From positions 2,139,242 to 2,203,241 of the forward strand of contig JAIUJO010000069.1 in NCBI GenBank assembly GCA_023846275.1: DNA of 64,000 bases. The letters are read 5' to 3'. This document shows positions 52,226-64,000 of this stretch, one piece after another. The position numbers were made by a program, and so were the translations under genes. Positions within the stretch are counted from its first letter, which is position 1. Every line of letters begins with the position of its first letter. Below the pieces are notes generated by a model that was not told the origin of the DNA, did no database searches, and saw only the letters and a list, made by a program, of their open reading frames with translations. The DNA comes from Vanilla planifolia. Its lineage: Eukaryota > Streptophyta > Magnoliopsida > Asparagales > Orchidaceae.

Positions 52226-52640
52226 GTGATGAAAGGGGGAGCAATTAATCTTGCTTATAAGAGAAGTACCTTGAGTGAATCCGAGCTCAACTGTGCGCTT
52301 TAATTACTTCCAAATCTATCTTGACTTGATAATATCTAGTAGATGGTTTCTTGTACTACATTTAATTACACTATCATGAACTTATATGGTAGCATCATAA
52401 AAACAAAAGGAGGTTATTAGTTCTGTGAGCACTTCTCTATGATACTTTTATGTTAATGACCTAATTAAGTACCATACTATTTGATAATCTAGCTTTGCTT
52501 TTGTATATGATAGGTGAGCAACATTGGAAGGAAATTAATGCTAAAAGAACAAATCAATTGATTAAATATATAGATATAACCATTTATGGAATAAGAATGG
52601 AATTGGTTTTAACATGGCCAAGAAACTAAGTGTTTTCTTG
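52226..52640. repeat. Copia downstream region shared with unit B
   Basis: Starts with the purine-rich gatgaaagggggagca (about 52,228-52,243), a plausible polypurine tract after pol. The match to 29,771-30,150 ends after the ggaataagaatgga line near 52,600-52,640. Confidence 0.6.
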
Positions 52641-52959
52641 TTGTAAAACATGTGAGGAAAAATGAATAATAAGATAAAAATGAATTTTGTGTTTAACTAA
52701 TTTTTTATTCTAAAAATTAGAAGAAAGAAGTTTCAGCTTAAAATAAAGCTTTTTTATAAAACTTATCAAAAAAATAAAATTCTTTAATGATAAGCAAAAT
52801 GTACAAAAGATTTTTAAATGGTTTAACTAAAATCCGTGCCTACATCCACCCCCAATCCCTATTCAGGATTCCACTAAGCGGTCCCTTTTTTCGAAGCTGG
52901 TAGTGTTTAAACAAATATAAATCTGTACTCCAATTAGATGCCGAAATCTAAGAAGGCTT

Positions 52960-53987
52960 TACAAAAAAATTTGAAACTTTGTAGTTTTTGCTCAAAAACT
53001 CCCTACACTATTAATATTTTAAATAAGAGTAGTAATAATAACAAATCAAGAATTGCTACCAACAAATACAAAAATTAATATGAAGGAAAGTAGGAGAAAT
53101 TGAGACCAACAAAAATCTATAGCTCCTATAATTACATAGAAATGTGTTGCTCATAATTTGAACTTCACTTAGATTTGTATAAATATTTTCAAGTTTGATT
53201 AAATACTTTTAGGATCTAGTAAATGATCCTTATTTATAATTGAAATAAAAAACTCCAGAAAAAACTCACACAATACCTAAAATCTACTTTTAAAAACAAC
53301 TAGTAGTAATAGATAGAGATGATGGTACAACTACCATCCAATTAAGCAAATAGAGTGGTTAATAATTGGATCAACATAAATGATAAAGGGCCCACATTTA
53401 GTCATTACAAGATAAGATTTAGAGAGTTGAATTCAAAAGTTGGATGGATAATAATGATGATCAGATTACTATTCACATAGGAAAAAAAGACTCAACAATT
53501 CGATCAACCATTTTTGATAAACAACTATAGTAAGTTCACTATTCATAAAAAAAAGTGTGATCTGGACTGCTCGATCGCAAAAATACATGTTCAATTAGTG
53601 TGAAAATCTCAAGTTTGGTAATAGCAATTGTTTTGTCTTAGATTGTAACATAGTTAAAGTATTTTGTGCTTATAATACATCAACTACGTATTACAATCAG
53701 CCTAATGGATTGGCTACCTTCAAGTGTTCTCAACAGGTTATGACTTGGGTCATCAGTTGGAATGTTTGGTTCTAACTTAACTGAATTTTCCTAAATTGAT
53801 TAAAGACTTTACCATTGCACATTTAGCCTAAGTCTATTCATAAGTAATGCCTTCAATGATTTAACAAAGAGACCACAATAATAACCTGACTTGATCGATA
53901 CTTGGGATTCCCTAAGGCCCATGAGCCTAGGTGCTACATGTTATTTGACCTAAGCCATTTGAGGTTAATGGTTGAGAGTGCTTAGGA

Positions 53988-54020
<33 letters not shown>

Positions 54021-54380
54021 TTATATATTAAAAATATTTTAATATTTATAAGATTTTTAAGAACTCAAATGCATTCAAAAAAATATAACTTAAACCAAAG
54101 TCAAATATGTATAAAAGATGATAGTCTTATTTGCCATAATTTTAAAGAAATTAAAAGTTAAACATGCTAATAATAAAAATTTATAAATTAAGTTCTTTTT
54201 GGACTAACCACTCCACAAAGACTATTGTCATCGACTCAAAAGTCAGTAGATTGACCCATCAAATTGTATTCACTATTTATGTTATAGTTTTTACTCCATC
54301 AATTCAAGATTATTAGAACACTTCTTGAGATCTAACTAAAACAATACTAAGTTCAATAAAGTATTAGTAAAGACTTACCC
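52960..54380. repeat. Local duplication D, copy D1
   Basis: Matches D2 about 1.93 kb downstream: caaaaatctatagct (53,115; 55,033), gtgtgatctggac/ggcacgatctagatt followed by tcgcaaaa/ttgcaaaa, ccatgagcctaggtgc versus gaggtgcctagggctcatgc, and gtcatcgactcaaaagtcag/tgccctcgactccaaagtca. No counterpart after the copia remnant of copy B. No coding frame. Confidence 0.65.
53987..54021. repeat. (AAT)n microsatellite
   Basis: About eleven AAT/ATA units inside D1. The equivalent place in D2 (about 55,945) has only a short aataac stretch, so the expansion is specific to D1. Confidence 0.95.
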
Positions 54381-54599
54381 TTGGTTTTGTGATAATCATT
54401 TTAAAAGGTATAATAACCACCTCCTTGACGATTGTAAAACTAAAGCTAAACAAATGTAATATTAATGGAAAAATTAAATAACTTAATATTCAACATTGTA
54501 GTATATATCTTATATGATAACCCATAATTCTCTTGAATTCTAGCTTTCCCTCAACTTGTATTCTAACAATTATTTCTCTCTATTTTTTTAATAATTCAA

Positions 54600-54905
54600 A
54601 GGGGTTAATGACACTTAAGCTTAGCTCAAGTTTATTAAATACTTTGATAGCCAATGGTTCAGTAAAAATATCAACTATTCAGGTAGACAATAGCACGAAT
54701 GATAACAAAATTTATTTTTTATGCATGTTCTCTAATGAGGTTATATCTTAGTTCTATATGTTTTATTCTTAAGTGTTTAGTGGGACTTTAGCTAAATAAA
54801 TTTTACTTAATTTACCACAAAAATTAGAATTGTATAAATTCTAAGCCATAATCTAAAAACTATTGTTTCGACTATAGAACATCAGTTGCCCACAAAATTT
54901 TACCA
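54600..54905 (-). pseudogene. Antisense Ty1/copia RNase H remnant
   Basis: Read on the minus strand from high to low coordinates: DYGLEFIQF (about 54,815-54,842), HLRIKHIELRYNLIREHA (54,722-54,775), then IVDIFTEPLAIKVFN (about 54,632-54,676). These are the closing motifs of copia RNase H: the KHIE-x-R-x-x-x-IREH line followed by ADIFTKPL. Stops and a frame change separate them. It lies between D1 and D2, in the opposite orientation to the two larger pol remnants, so it derives from a different insertion. It gives the end of pol only; no RT was found on its upstream side. Confidence 0.82.
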
Positions 54906-56305
54906 TTTTTCCTTACAAAATTTCCTACAACTTTAATTCCTTAAACAAAAGTGGTACTGCTAATAAATGATGTAAATGTTTCCAAGAAATGCATAAATGA
55001 TTATGAATGAAGATAAGAGAAATGGATGCTGACAAAAATCTATAGCTTTGGTAATTGTGTAAAAATATGTTTCTCATAGTTCAACTTCATTTCATCTCGT
55101 ATGAAAACTGTCGAGCATGATTCAATTATTTTAATGTTTGATAAATGATCAATATATATTTGAAATAAAAAAATACAAAATAACTCCCTAATTACTAGAA
55201 TCTACTTTTTAGAAAGCTAGTCAATATAGATAGAGAAGATGGTGCGGTTGCCATCAGATCAGGCCAATGAAGCAGTAATTATCAAATCAGATTCAATGAT
55301 AAAGTGTCGAAATCTAATTGTAGTGAGATAGGATAAGGAGCATTGGATTTGAAAGTCAGATGGATAATAACGATGATAAAATTACTTTTCATGTATAAGG
55401 AGAGACTCTAAACCACTCAACTATTCTAGATGAATAGTTGAAAAAGTTAACTTTTTGCATATGTGGGCACGATCTAGATTGTTTGATTGCAAAAATGTAC
55501 ATCAATGTAGAAATCTCAAGTTTGGCAATAACTTTTATTTAATCACATGTTTTAAAATAGTTGAAGTATTTCATGCTTATAATATATTAACTACATACAT
55601 AATCACCATATTGGGGTTGGCTGCCCATACTGTTCTCAAAAGGTCATGCCCTTTGTCACCAGCGCACATTTAAGGGTCTTACCTGACCCTATATACTTAA
55701 ACAAATTAAGTAGTCTGTCCTCATTAGTTTCTCCAAACTTGGTTCATAAGTAATGTGCTAAGCTAATTGACCCAAAGACAACAATAGCAAATTGCCTTGA
55801 CAAATATTTGAGGTTAGCCCATCTTAGATTTGATGAGTACTTGGCATATGGAGGTGCCTAGGGCTCATGCCCAAAGTGGAATTTGACACTTGACCTGAGC
55901 CCTTCGAGCTTAGTAGTTGGGGTGTGCTAAAGAAAAACATAAGTTTTTATAATAACAAAAAAATTTATATATAAAAATCATTTGATTATTTTTAAGATTT
56001 TTAAAAGCACAAATTCCTTCAAGTGAAACATTACTTAAACCAAACTCACATGTATATTCAAGATTGATACTTTTATGTGCCCAGTTACAAAAAAATTAAA
56101 GATTTAACATGCTAATCATAAAGATTTAAAAATGATATTCTTTGTAAATAAGCCACAAAAAAAATCATTGCCCTCGACTCCAAAGTCAATAGGTTGAGCC
56201 ATCAAATTGCATTCACTATTTATGCTAAAGTCTTCACTCCAACAAAAATCTAGTCCCTATTATGCTCAGTAAGCTGTTAATAAACACTTTGATTATAAAA
56301 TTTTA
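54885..56305. repeat. Local duplication D, copy D2
   Basis: Second copy of D1. Because D1 and D2 are separated by the antisense copia piece and about 200 bases of other DNA, either the copia piece inserted between the tandem copies or the duplicated unit included it and D1's copy was lost. Confidence 0.65.
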
Positions 56306-56473
56306 AGTTTTTCAAAGAAAATTTCATGATCAAAGCTAAAAAGAGAAGTCATTGAAATTAGGACATTATAAGATAAAAAAATTAAAAAAAAGCTAAACAA
56401 TTGAAAAAAATAAAATTATTTATAATAGTTAAATGTTTTCCACTCAAGTTTAAGATTGATAAAAAGATGGCCT

Positions 56474-56541
56474 AACACGTTCCTAAAATGCTTTCACACA
56501 TCAACATTTAATCACTTTGATTTTTGATAAAGGTGTTGTAT
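56474..56541 (-). repeat. Short block, inverted relative to 32,285-32,355
   Basis: aaaatgctttcacacatcaa...gataaaggtgttgtat is the reverse complement of the B-side line. See the partner entry. Confidence 0.6.
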
Positions 56542-56655
56542 TTAAAATATTCATTAAATTTATACAACGCATTACAAAGTTGCAAACTAGCGTAAGTGAA
56601 AAAAACATCTTTTTTATTGTTGATGAGATGCTTGTACCAATTTTTTTTTTAGGCA

Positions 56656-56873
56656 TACATTAATTATTTAAGTGCTCTATACTCTTGGTTTTAACAAATT
56701 TTTATAAATAAAATATTTGTTTCAAACATATTTAACTTTTCATGTGTATGATAATACCAATTTGTTGCATTCATAAACTAATTATCTAAGTATTATATAG
56801 TATTGATTTTAACAATTTTAGTGTAAATAAACAAATTATTTTTCAAACTTATTTAACTTTTTGCATAGAGGAT
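56656..56873. repeat. Imperfect tandem duplication, period about 119
   Basis: attaattatttaagtgctct...catatttaacttttcatgt (56,656-56,750) and actaattatctaagtattat...cttatttaactttttgcat (56,775-56,870) align throughout. Confidence 0.7.
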
Positions 56874-57049
56874 AATTTTTATATCTATGTTAAAAATGGT
56901 TTTCAATGCATTAAGCATTCAAATATAATAATTATTTTTATTTTATGTTTTAGTACGATAAAAAGATTTGTTTTTTGCATATGTTATTCTGTAACATAGT
57001 AATATATTGTGTGAATTTACCAAACATTTTAAATATATTTTTATAATTT

Positions 57050-58230
57050 TCACGTATTGTTTATTATTTTGTTTTTCTTTTTATTTAAATTTAGCACGTT
57101 TTATTTAGCCAAGTACTCTTTAAATTAGAGAAGTTTTTAAATATTTAAATTTTGTTAATAGTGATTGCTTATTTATTATACTATATCAAAAGAAAAACTC
57201 CTTGTCAAAGTATTATTCTTAATGCCTATCTTAATTTTATAGAAATGATCATTTTCTATCACTTTTATATAATATAAATTCCTTCAATATTTTGTATCAA
57301 TAATTTAAATAATTCTTATCATATATGGTTTCTTTATTCTAACCGAAATCATTTGGCATATCAATGAATTATTTAATTTATATTATAACATATGTGTGGA
57401 AATGTTTCATTTCTTAAATATTTTGGCTTAAATCACACAATCTAAATGTTCTAAATCATTAAGACCTTCTTACTTATACATTTAATATTAAAATATTTTT
57501 CAATATATTACAATTGAAAAATGTGAAAAACATTTGTAAATTTGAACATTTTTCAATTAAGTTTTGAATTTTTTATTTTTTCCTAAGAAATTGCATAATT
57601 TTTTAATTACAAATTATTTTTAAAGATTCTTAGGAAATTGTTTCTAGAAAGATATTGTTAATTTTTTTATATTTCAAAATTTCCAAGCAATCAACAATGA
57701 AAATTTTTTTATTTTTGAAAATATTATACATATAAATTATATCTCATTTGGTAATTTATTGGATTTTTATTTTTATAAATTTATCATTTCTTTAATTTCT
57801 TTTGAAATGAAAAGTTTCTGTTACTTGTTTCTATAGAAATTTTCTTATTGTGTGTTTGAATATTAGAGTTACTTATAGCACATTTTAGGATTATGGTACA
57901 TTTTAATATTTTTATATTTTTACATTCCTAAGAAAAATTATATTTTTTAATTATCACTTTTTATGTGACAATGTTTTTTTAACAACTATGATTTTCTTAT
58001 TTGTGAAACCTTATTTATGAAAATGCATTAATGCTTTAAAATTTATCATTAAATTATAAACAAAAATTCACTATTTGGAACGTATATGAATATTTTAAAA
58101 TATTTCATTTTGTAATTTTTTAAAATTAAAATTATTAAAATAAATTTAAATACATATTTTCTTTAGTTATATATTGGTATATTATTTTCTTAAGATATTG
58201 CTAATGTTGTTTCGAATACATAAAAGCATT
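57050..58230. repeat. Distal block shared with copy B (32,350-33,540)
   Basis: See the partner entry. This is the right-hand limit of the large B/C duplication in this window. AT-rich, no gene. Confidence 0.65.
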
Positions 58231-59530
58231 ATTCTCACATGAATTATAACTGCAAGTAAATTTGAGCATTTGCTATTATTATGCTTAAAAATGTCTTAAG
58301 AAAAAAATTTGTATCTACGAAGAATAAAATAAAAATTACTCTATTCGTAATATTGTAATTTAATATTTAAATGATAAAATGATTTCTTAATAATAGTAAA
58401 AAAAGGAAACAAAAAATAGAATTTTATTAATTATTAAATTCAAGTGAAAATAATTAAAAACTTTTTTCTAAACTTACCCAAAGAAATATAAAAGAATATT
58501 TTTTGTCATTGTTTTCCAATTATATAAATGAATATTATAATACAAAATAAGAAAAGAAAATGAACAAGAATTAATTATTAAAAGAAGATTAAAAAGTAGA
58601 GGTGTAAATTTATAATTTATTATTATTTTATTTTTAGAAATTTAAAAATAATAATATATTCTAAATAAATAAAATAAATTTACAAATTTTAATTATAATA
58701 AAAATAATGATAACCTTTTTAAAAAGATAATGTATAAAAAGTAATAATAATTTTCTTTTGCTCTTTTAGTTTCTACTTATTCTTAGAAATATTAATGTGC
58801 TTAAGCAATTTAAATCTCCAAAGGGTATTATCAAATGATGGCAAACAAGAAAAAGGATAAGAAAAATATAAAACATGATAATTAACTAGAAGAAGTGAAT
58901 CATAACAGTAAAACAATTGAATAAAATAAGAATATAAGAAATGAATAAAATTAAATATGAACTATATCAAGGATAAATAAGATAATAAAAGTAGTTAAAA
59001 TAAACAAATGATGTGGACGAAGACCAAAAATATCGAACAAAAGATGAATAAGAATATCCACTATTAATAAGAATAAATATAGTGTGTTTAAATTATTAAA
59101 AATCCTATTCATGGTTATCATAATATGTTTTTTGTTGTTCACTAATTTTAATTTTTTAAAATTCATAGTATAAAATTTATGTTACATTCATTTTTTTTAT
59201 TATTAACAATTTAAAATAGTTATTATTTTTCAAAATATATGAATAAATAATATTATTTTTTTTTATAATTACTATGAAACATTAATTATTTTATAAAACA
59301 TTTTAAATAAAAAGGTGTAACAAATTAAATTTTTTAATTCTAATTACAATAACAAAAATCTATTTTTAAATATAATGTAATTATTTTATTGAAAATAGAA
59401 TTACTACCTATTTTTAATTTATAAATAATATTTTTTATAATTGTAAATATAATTTGTAATTACACTAACAATTAACTATAGGTGACTCTATTTGTAGGTT
59501 GTCTTAAGAAATTGGATATTTAGGTAGACA
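58231..59530. other. AT-rich DNA, no gene seen
   Basis: Very AT-rich with short A and T runs. Composition changes gradually towards A-rich on the + strand after about 58,500, before the polypurine domain begins. A 71-codon minus frame at 58,951-59,166 has no domain. Confidence 0.55.
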
Positions 59531-59534
59531 TACA

Positions 59535-62500
59535 ATAATTGATAGAAAGTAATAGAGAGAAAAGAGTAAAAATTAAGTATATGTAGATAACTAAAAATAA
59601 TGAGAAGTAATAGAAAAGGGGAAAATATTAGTGAGAGATAGAGATAGAGATAAAGGGAAGAGAGAAAAATAGAAGAGATTGATATATGAAGAGTTGAGAG
59701 AAAAAGATAGAAAAAAACATAAGATTGAAGAGAGAGAAAGTGAGTGATAAATTGAGGTGAATGAGAAAGAGGTAATAATTAAGATTGAGAGTAAGGGAAA
59801 AGAGTGGGAAGGCTCATCAATTGATAGAATAAGGTGGACTGATATGCAAGAGATTACGGAAGAGAGTGAAGGATGAAGAGAATCGGCTCAAAAAAAGTAA
59901 GATAATGAGATATAAAAGAGATGACAATATGGAAGTGAGAAAGATTAAGGCAAGATAATAGGTAGTGTATTAGAGGGAGAAATTACAGAGAGAAATGATG
60001 GAGGGAAAAAATAACCAAAACTTTGATGTAGTTGAGATATAAATTGAGGGAAATATATTGAAAAGAGAAATAGAAAGAGGTGAAAGGAAAGTGATTGGAA
60101 AGATTTAGTTGAAAGTGAGAGAGAAAAGAGAAAAAGTAGAGTTTAAAAGAACAAAATTATAGAGAAAACAATGGACTAAGAAAGAAAGTGCAGAGAAAAG
60201 AATAATGAGGGACAACATGATTAGAGAAAAGTAAAACTATGAAAAGTGACAGAGTGTGATATGGAGGGGTAAAGAAAGTATATTCAAATAAAAAAGGTAA
60301 GAGAGAGGTTTGTATGAAATATTTTTGGTTAAACAGAAATAAAAAATGCTATTAGAGAAGTGATAAAAAATAGTAAAAGATTATTTTCTTGTGAGACTAC
60401 ATGATAAAATAAAAGAGAAAGATAGAAGTGACTATTATAAGGATGTAGGATTGAAAGGGAGAGAAGAAATAAAAGAGCAAGGATAGAGAAAAAGAGAGCA
60501 AAAGAGACAGGTAGAGCAAGAAAGAGATAATCATAGACTGTTAGAGATGGAATAAGTAAAGGATGAAGCATCAATTTATAGAATCAGTCAGTGGAGCGAT
60601 ATTATGGAGATAAATGAAGTGAGAGTGAGTTGAGATAGAATTTGTTAGGAGACATAGACAAAAAGAAATAGAAAACGAGAGTGCTTGAGAGAGAGAAGAT
60701 AAAGGAGAGAGTAGTAAATAAAGTATTATAAAGGAAAACTAAAGAGAGACAAAGATGATGGAAAGTTGAGATAAATAAGACATTTTATTTAAAAAAGATA
60801 AAAAATTTATTTAGAAAATGAGAGAAGATATCATGAGAGATGGGAAAGGAAAAAGATATAAAATAGTTAGTTGAGAGAGTCATAGAGAAAAAGAAAGAAG
60901 GAGAATTAGGTAGAAATAAAGTTTAAAGGAGAATAAAATAGTGTAAAAAGGAGAGAAGAAAGAAATTTAAGAAGTTTAATGATGGAACAAAGAAGAGAAA
61001 AGAGAGTTAGCATAATAGAAGAGAAGTGAAACTAGTAAAAGAGACAAAGAGAGATAGAAAGAAAGAGAAAGTGTAAAATAGAGGAAGTAAGAGAATGGTA
61101 GAGTGATAATGAAATAGAGAGAACATTTAGGAAGAGATTCTCAATGGGAAGGAAGGCATTTAGAGATGAGGACATGAAGAGTTTGTGAAGGTATAAGGAA
61201 GAGAGGCAAAGTGATCGATGAGTGATGATAAAAAGAGATAAAGCAATATTGAGAAGAGACGAATGATAAAGAGATGGAGATGTAAGATATATATTATAAA
61301 GTAGATAGAGAGTGTAAAAGACAAGATAGAGAGTTGAAAGGAGAGAGTGTTAGAGGGAAGTTGGACAATAAGTGTGAAATAAAAATAATGTAAACAGAGA
61401 TAGCGATGCAAAAAAATCGAGATGTATGGAGATAAAGGCAATGGAAAGAAGATTACAAAAAAAAGATTTGAAATAGTAAAGTGTTAGTAAGAGAAAAAGA
61501 TAAAAGAGAAAGAGAAAGAGAAAAGAGAGTGACAAATTTGTTGATAAAAATTATTAGAGAGGTAGAATAATGGCCAATATAAAAGATGAAAAGAAATGAA
61601 GAGTAAGAGATAGTAGGAAAGGAAATGATCATAATAAAGAGAAAAGTAATGAGAGTATAAACTAACAGGGTATATATGGAGATAGCAGAACAACAAAGAG
61701 TAAGTGAACCAGAAGGAGGTTCAAATTATATAGAAACAGGAGAGATCATGGAGTGTGAAGAGTAATAAAGAGAAAGAAAGTCAAAGAAAAAGAATTTGAC
61801 TAATACATTACGATCAAAAATGTAAAGAGGTCGATAAATGTAGAGGAAGAAGCAAAGTATAGTTTATATAATAAAAGGTATAGATAGAGATGAAAGAGAC
61901 ATGCAAACATGAATGATTTGATGCATAAAGTAATATAAGTTGAAAGACAGAAAATGAAGAATAAGGTAAAGAGAGAGAATGCTGTGAAAGAATTGTGATA
62001 ATATAGAAAGAAGATAAAGACAATGATAAATAATATAATAGAAAGGGATTCAATACATTAAGATAAATAGAAATGGAGCCAAAGTGAGTGTTAGATATAT
62101 GGATATCAAGTTAAAAAGGAAATAGAGAGAAAACGAGAGTCTAAAAAAAGAGAAAATAAAGTGAAATTGGAAATAAGAGATAGAAAAGAAGAATAAAAGA
62201 TAGAGGGAAAAGAGATATAAGAAAATATTAAGAAAAAAGATATTTGTGGAAATATATACAAAGAGAGAGATATATATATTGTGTAAGAAGGAAAGGAAGA
62301 GAAGAGGGAGAAATAAAAAGAACATAAAGAGATAAAAAAGAAATTAAAAAATACAAATTGAGAGATGGATCAAGAAAGATGAAGTGATAAAAGAAGAAAA
62401 AGAAAGGACAAAACTCTTGAGGAATAATGATAGGGAAGAAAAGAAAAAAGTTGAATAAGTGGAAGTGAACAATGTGAGTCAGTGAAGAATAAAACGAAAA

Positions 62501-64000
62501 TTGGATGAATTTGGTGATTAAGCATTGAGAAAGGAAGAGATAATTAGAATGAGAAAGGGCTTTAGAGAGATTGAGATGAAATATAGAGAAGAGGGAAAGA
62601 AGAATAAGAAGAGATAGTGGGGGAGAAAAAGGGGAGATAGTGGAGTGAGCAAGAATAGGTAAGGATGGGAGACAATGAGGCTAAGATTAAGAGCAATAAA
62701 GATAAATCATGACATAGATTTTAAGAGAGATAAGAGAAGCAAATAGAGATACAAATGATAGATAAAGAGATAAAGCAAGAATACAAATCAAAGACTAAAA
62801 GTGTATCTTATAGTGACAAATATTAATAAATACAAAATTTAAAGTGAATAATACATGATGAAGAGAGAGAATGAAAGAGTGAGAGAGAAAAAGGAAAAAA
62901 TGTGATGGGCATGAATTTTAAAGTGGACAAAGATGGAGGGGGTAACAGAAGTAAGAGAAGAAAAATACAAGGAGGCATATTGAGAGATTAAATAGGTTGT
63001 GAAGAGAGAAGATAGACATGTAGAGTAAGGCATCCACAAAGTGAAAGACACAAAAAATTAAAACGAAAAAGAAAGATTATAAAAGAGAGGGAGAAAGTGG
63101 TGTGAAAAGGATTAATTTGTTAGAATGTACAAGAGGGAGAGGGAAATGAGTCAAAAACAAAGAGAATAAAATAAGGAGCTAGTGAAAGATAAAGAAAGAC
63201 AAAAGAAGACAAAGAAAAGTGAGAAAAGAAAAACATAGCTATGATTGATGGATATGACAGAGAGGATTGAGAGAATGAAAACAAATAGAGCGATGAGACC
63301 AAAAAGAGATTAACTATAGATAGTGTTTGAGAGAGTTGCAGGATAATGGGATAATGATGGAGAGATCAACAAAAAGAATAAATAAAGTCATAGCGTGATA
63401 GAGAAGGAAAATTAGAGAGATTGGCAAAAATAATGAGTTTAGTGAGGGAATGCATAAGGAACAAGGTCATGTGAGGGGAGTGAGAATGGCACGAGAGAGA
63501 TGGACAAGAAAATGAAGAGAGAAAGAGAGATATCGAAATGATATTAAGGAAGAGAGAGAAAAGATAGATTTATGAGAGAATTGTAAAGGATGTAGTGCAA
63601 AGTTACATAGAGAAGATATAACTCAAAAAGAGTTATAGGTTGTGAGAATAAGTTAAAAAAAGAGACATAAGAATGTAGAGAATTAATTGCAAATTAAAGA
63701 AGGTGATATATATAAGGGAGAAAGACTATGTGATGATATAAAAAGTAAAAAGAGATAAAAAGAGGAAGGGAAGATAGTGAGATTGATAACTCATAAAAAA
63801 GCAACACTTTGATAAAGATTTTGATTTAGAGAGAACAAAGATAAAGAGGTAGACAAACATTAAGATTGAAAGAGAGACAAAAAGGAAGTGAGAGAAATTC
63901 AAAGAAATAGTTTTAAAAAGAGGCACATTAATTTAATGATAAAGAGAACAATAAGAGAATGAAATAATAGAAAAAAAGAATAGCATATGAAAGTGAATTT
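59535..64000. repeat. Polypurine (GA-rich) low-complexity domain, open at the right
   Basis: The + strand is built of irregular gaga, aaag, gatag, gagtgag words. Two sample lines counted by hand (61,501-61,560 and 62,881-62,940) are 78-80% purine; the second has 21 G against 2 C. The asymmetry holds for about 4.5 kb without a simple fixed unit and continues past the window edge. A loosely repeated line, catcaatt.atagaat...gatat, occurs at 59,815 and 60,569, hinting at a decayed unit near 754 bases. The many 60-90-codon minus frames rich in S, L, F and Y are products of the skew. Such tracts can form triplex (H-DNA) structures. Origin from a degenerate GA microsatellite or satellite is inference. 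Confidence 0.85.

Noticed and set aside
60329..63926. Many minus-strand open frames of 60-93 codons rich in S, L, F, Y
   Set aside because: Stop codons read on the minus strand (TAA, TAG, TGA) need purines there, and that strand is polypyrimidine, so frames open by composition. No domain, no codon structure, low complexity.
1..64000. CRISPR array, prokaryotic operon, phage or defence system
   Set aside because: No regularly spaced identical repeats with unique spacers, no ribosome-binding-site-led gene clusters, no long frames. All recognisable proteins are plant-type retrotransposon remnants.

Overview
The window looks like gene-poor, very AT-rich nuclear DNA of a flowering plant. The evidence is the transposon content: two decayed Ty1/copia pol blocks with Sirevirus-like motifs, a third copia scrap in antisense, and a long solo LTR of the kind carried by Ty3/gypsy Tekay/Del elements. 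I found no intact protein-coding gene, rRNA, tRNA or CRISPR array. The open frames of 60-130 codons scattered through the window fit chance frames in AT-rich, purine-skewed or tandemly repeated DNA. I cannot name the species from the sequence.

Layout. 1-11.2 kb: AT-rich DNA with a ~1-kb direct repeat (1-1009 and 3407-4414), the first copy ending at a 23-N assembly gap, and a possible CACTA-type terminus at 6828. 11.2-26.99 kb: two large diverged tandem units, A and B, about 8.1 kb apart, each with an older ~2.2-kb internal tandem duplication. 27.0-30.15 kb: unit B runs into a wrecked copia pol in two pieces (an RT C-terminal piece, then RT plus RNase H). 30.2-36.4 kb: AT-rich DNA, part of which (32.35-33.54 kb) recurs at 57.05-58.23 kb. 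36.37-39.55 kb: a GC-richer insertion, a complete solo LTR of 3,177 bp bounded by a 5-bp target duplication (TAAAG). 39.55-44.9 kb: unassigned.

44.9-58.2 kb: a third, rearranged copy C of the same region. It carries its own ~1.9-kb insertion with promoter-like signals, lacks about 4.7 kb present in B, then repeats the same broken copia arrangement, a local duplication D1/D2 and the distal block. 58.2-59.5 kb: AT-rich. 59.53-64.0 kb: an extremely strand-asymmetric polypurine domain, roughly 80% A+G on the + strand with almost no C, running off the window end.

There is no operon or pathway to describe. The history is layered: 2.2-kb duplication, copia insertion and breakage, multi-kb duplications giving A, B and C, later indels, then a gypsy insertion reduced to a solo LTR. 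All homology statements come from reading the copies side by side by eye. Boundaries are good to tens of bases except for the solo LTR, whose ends are exact.
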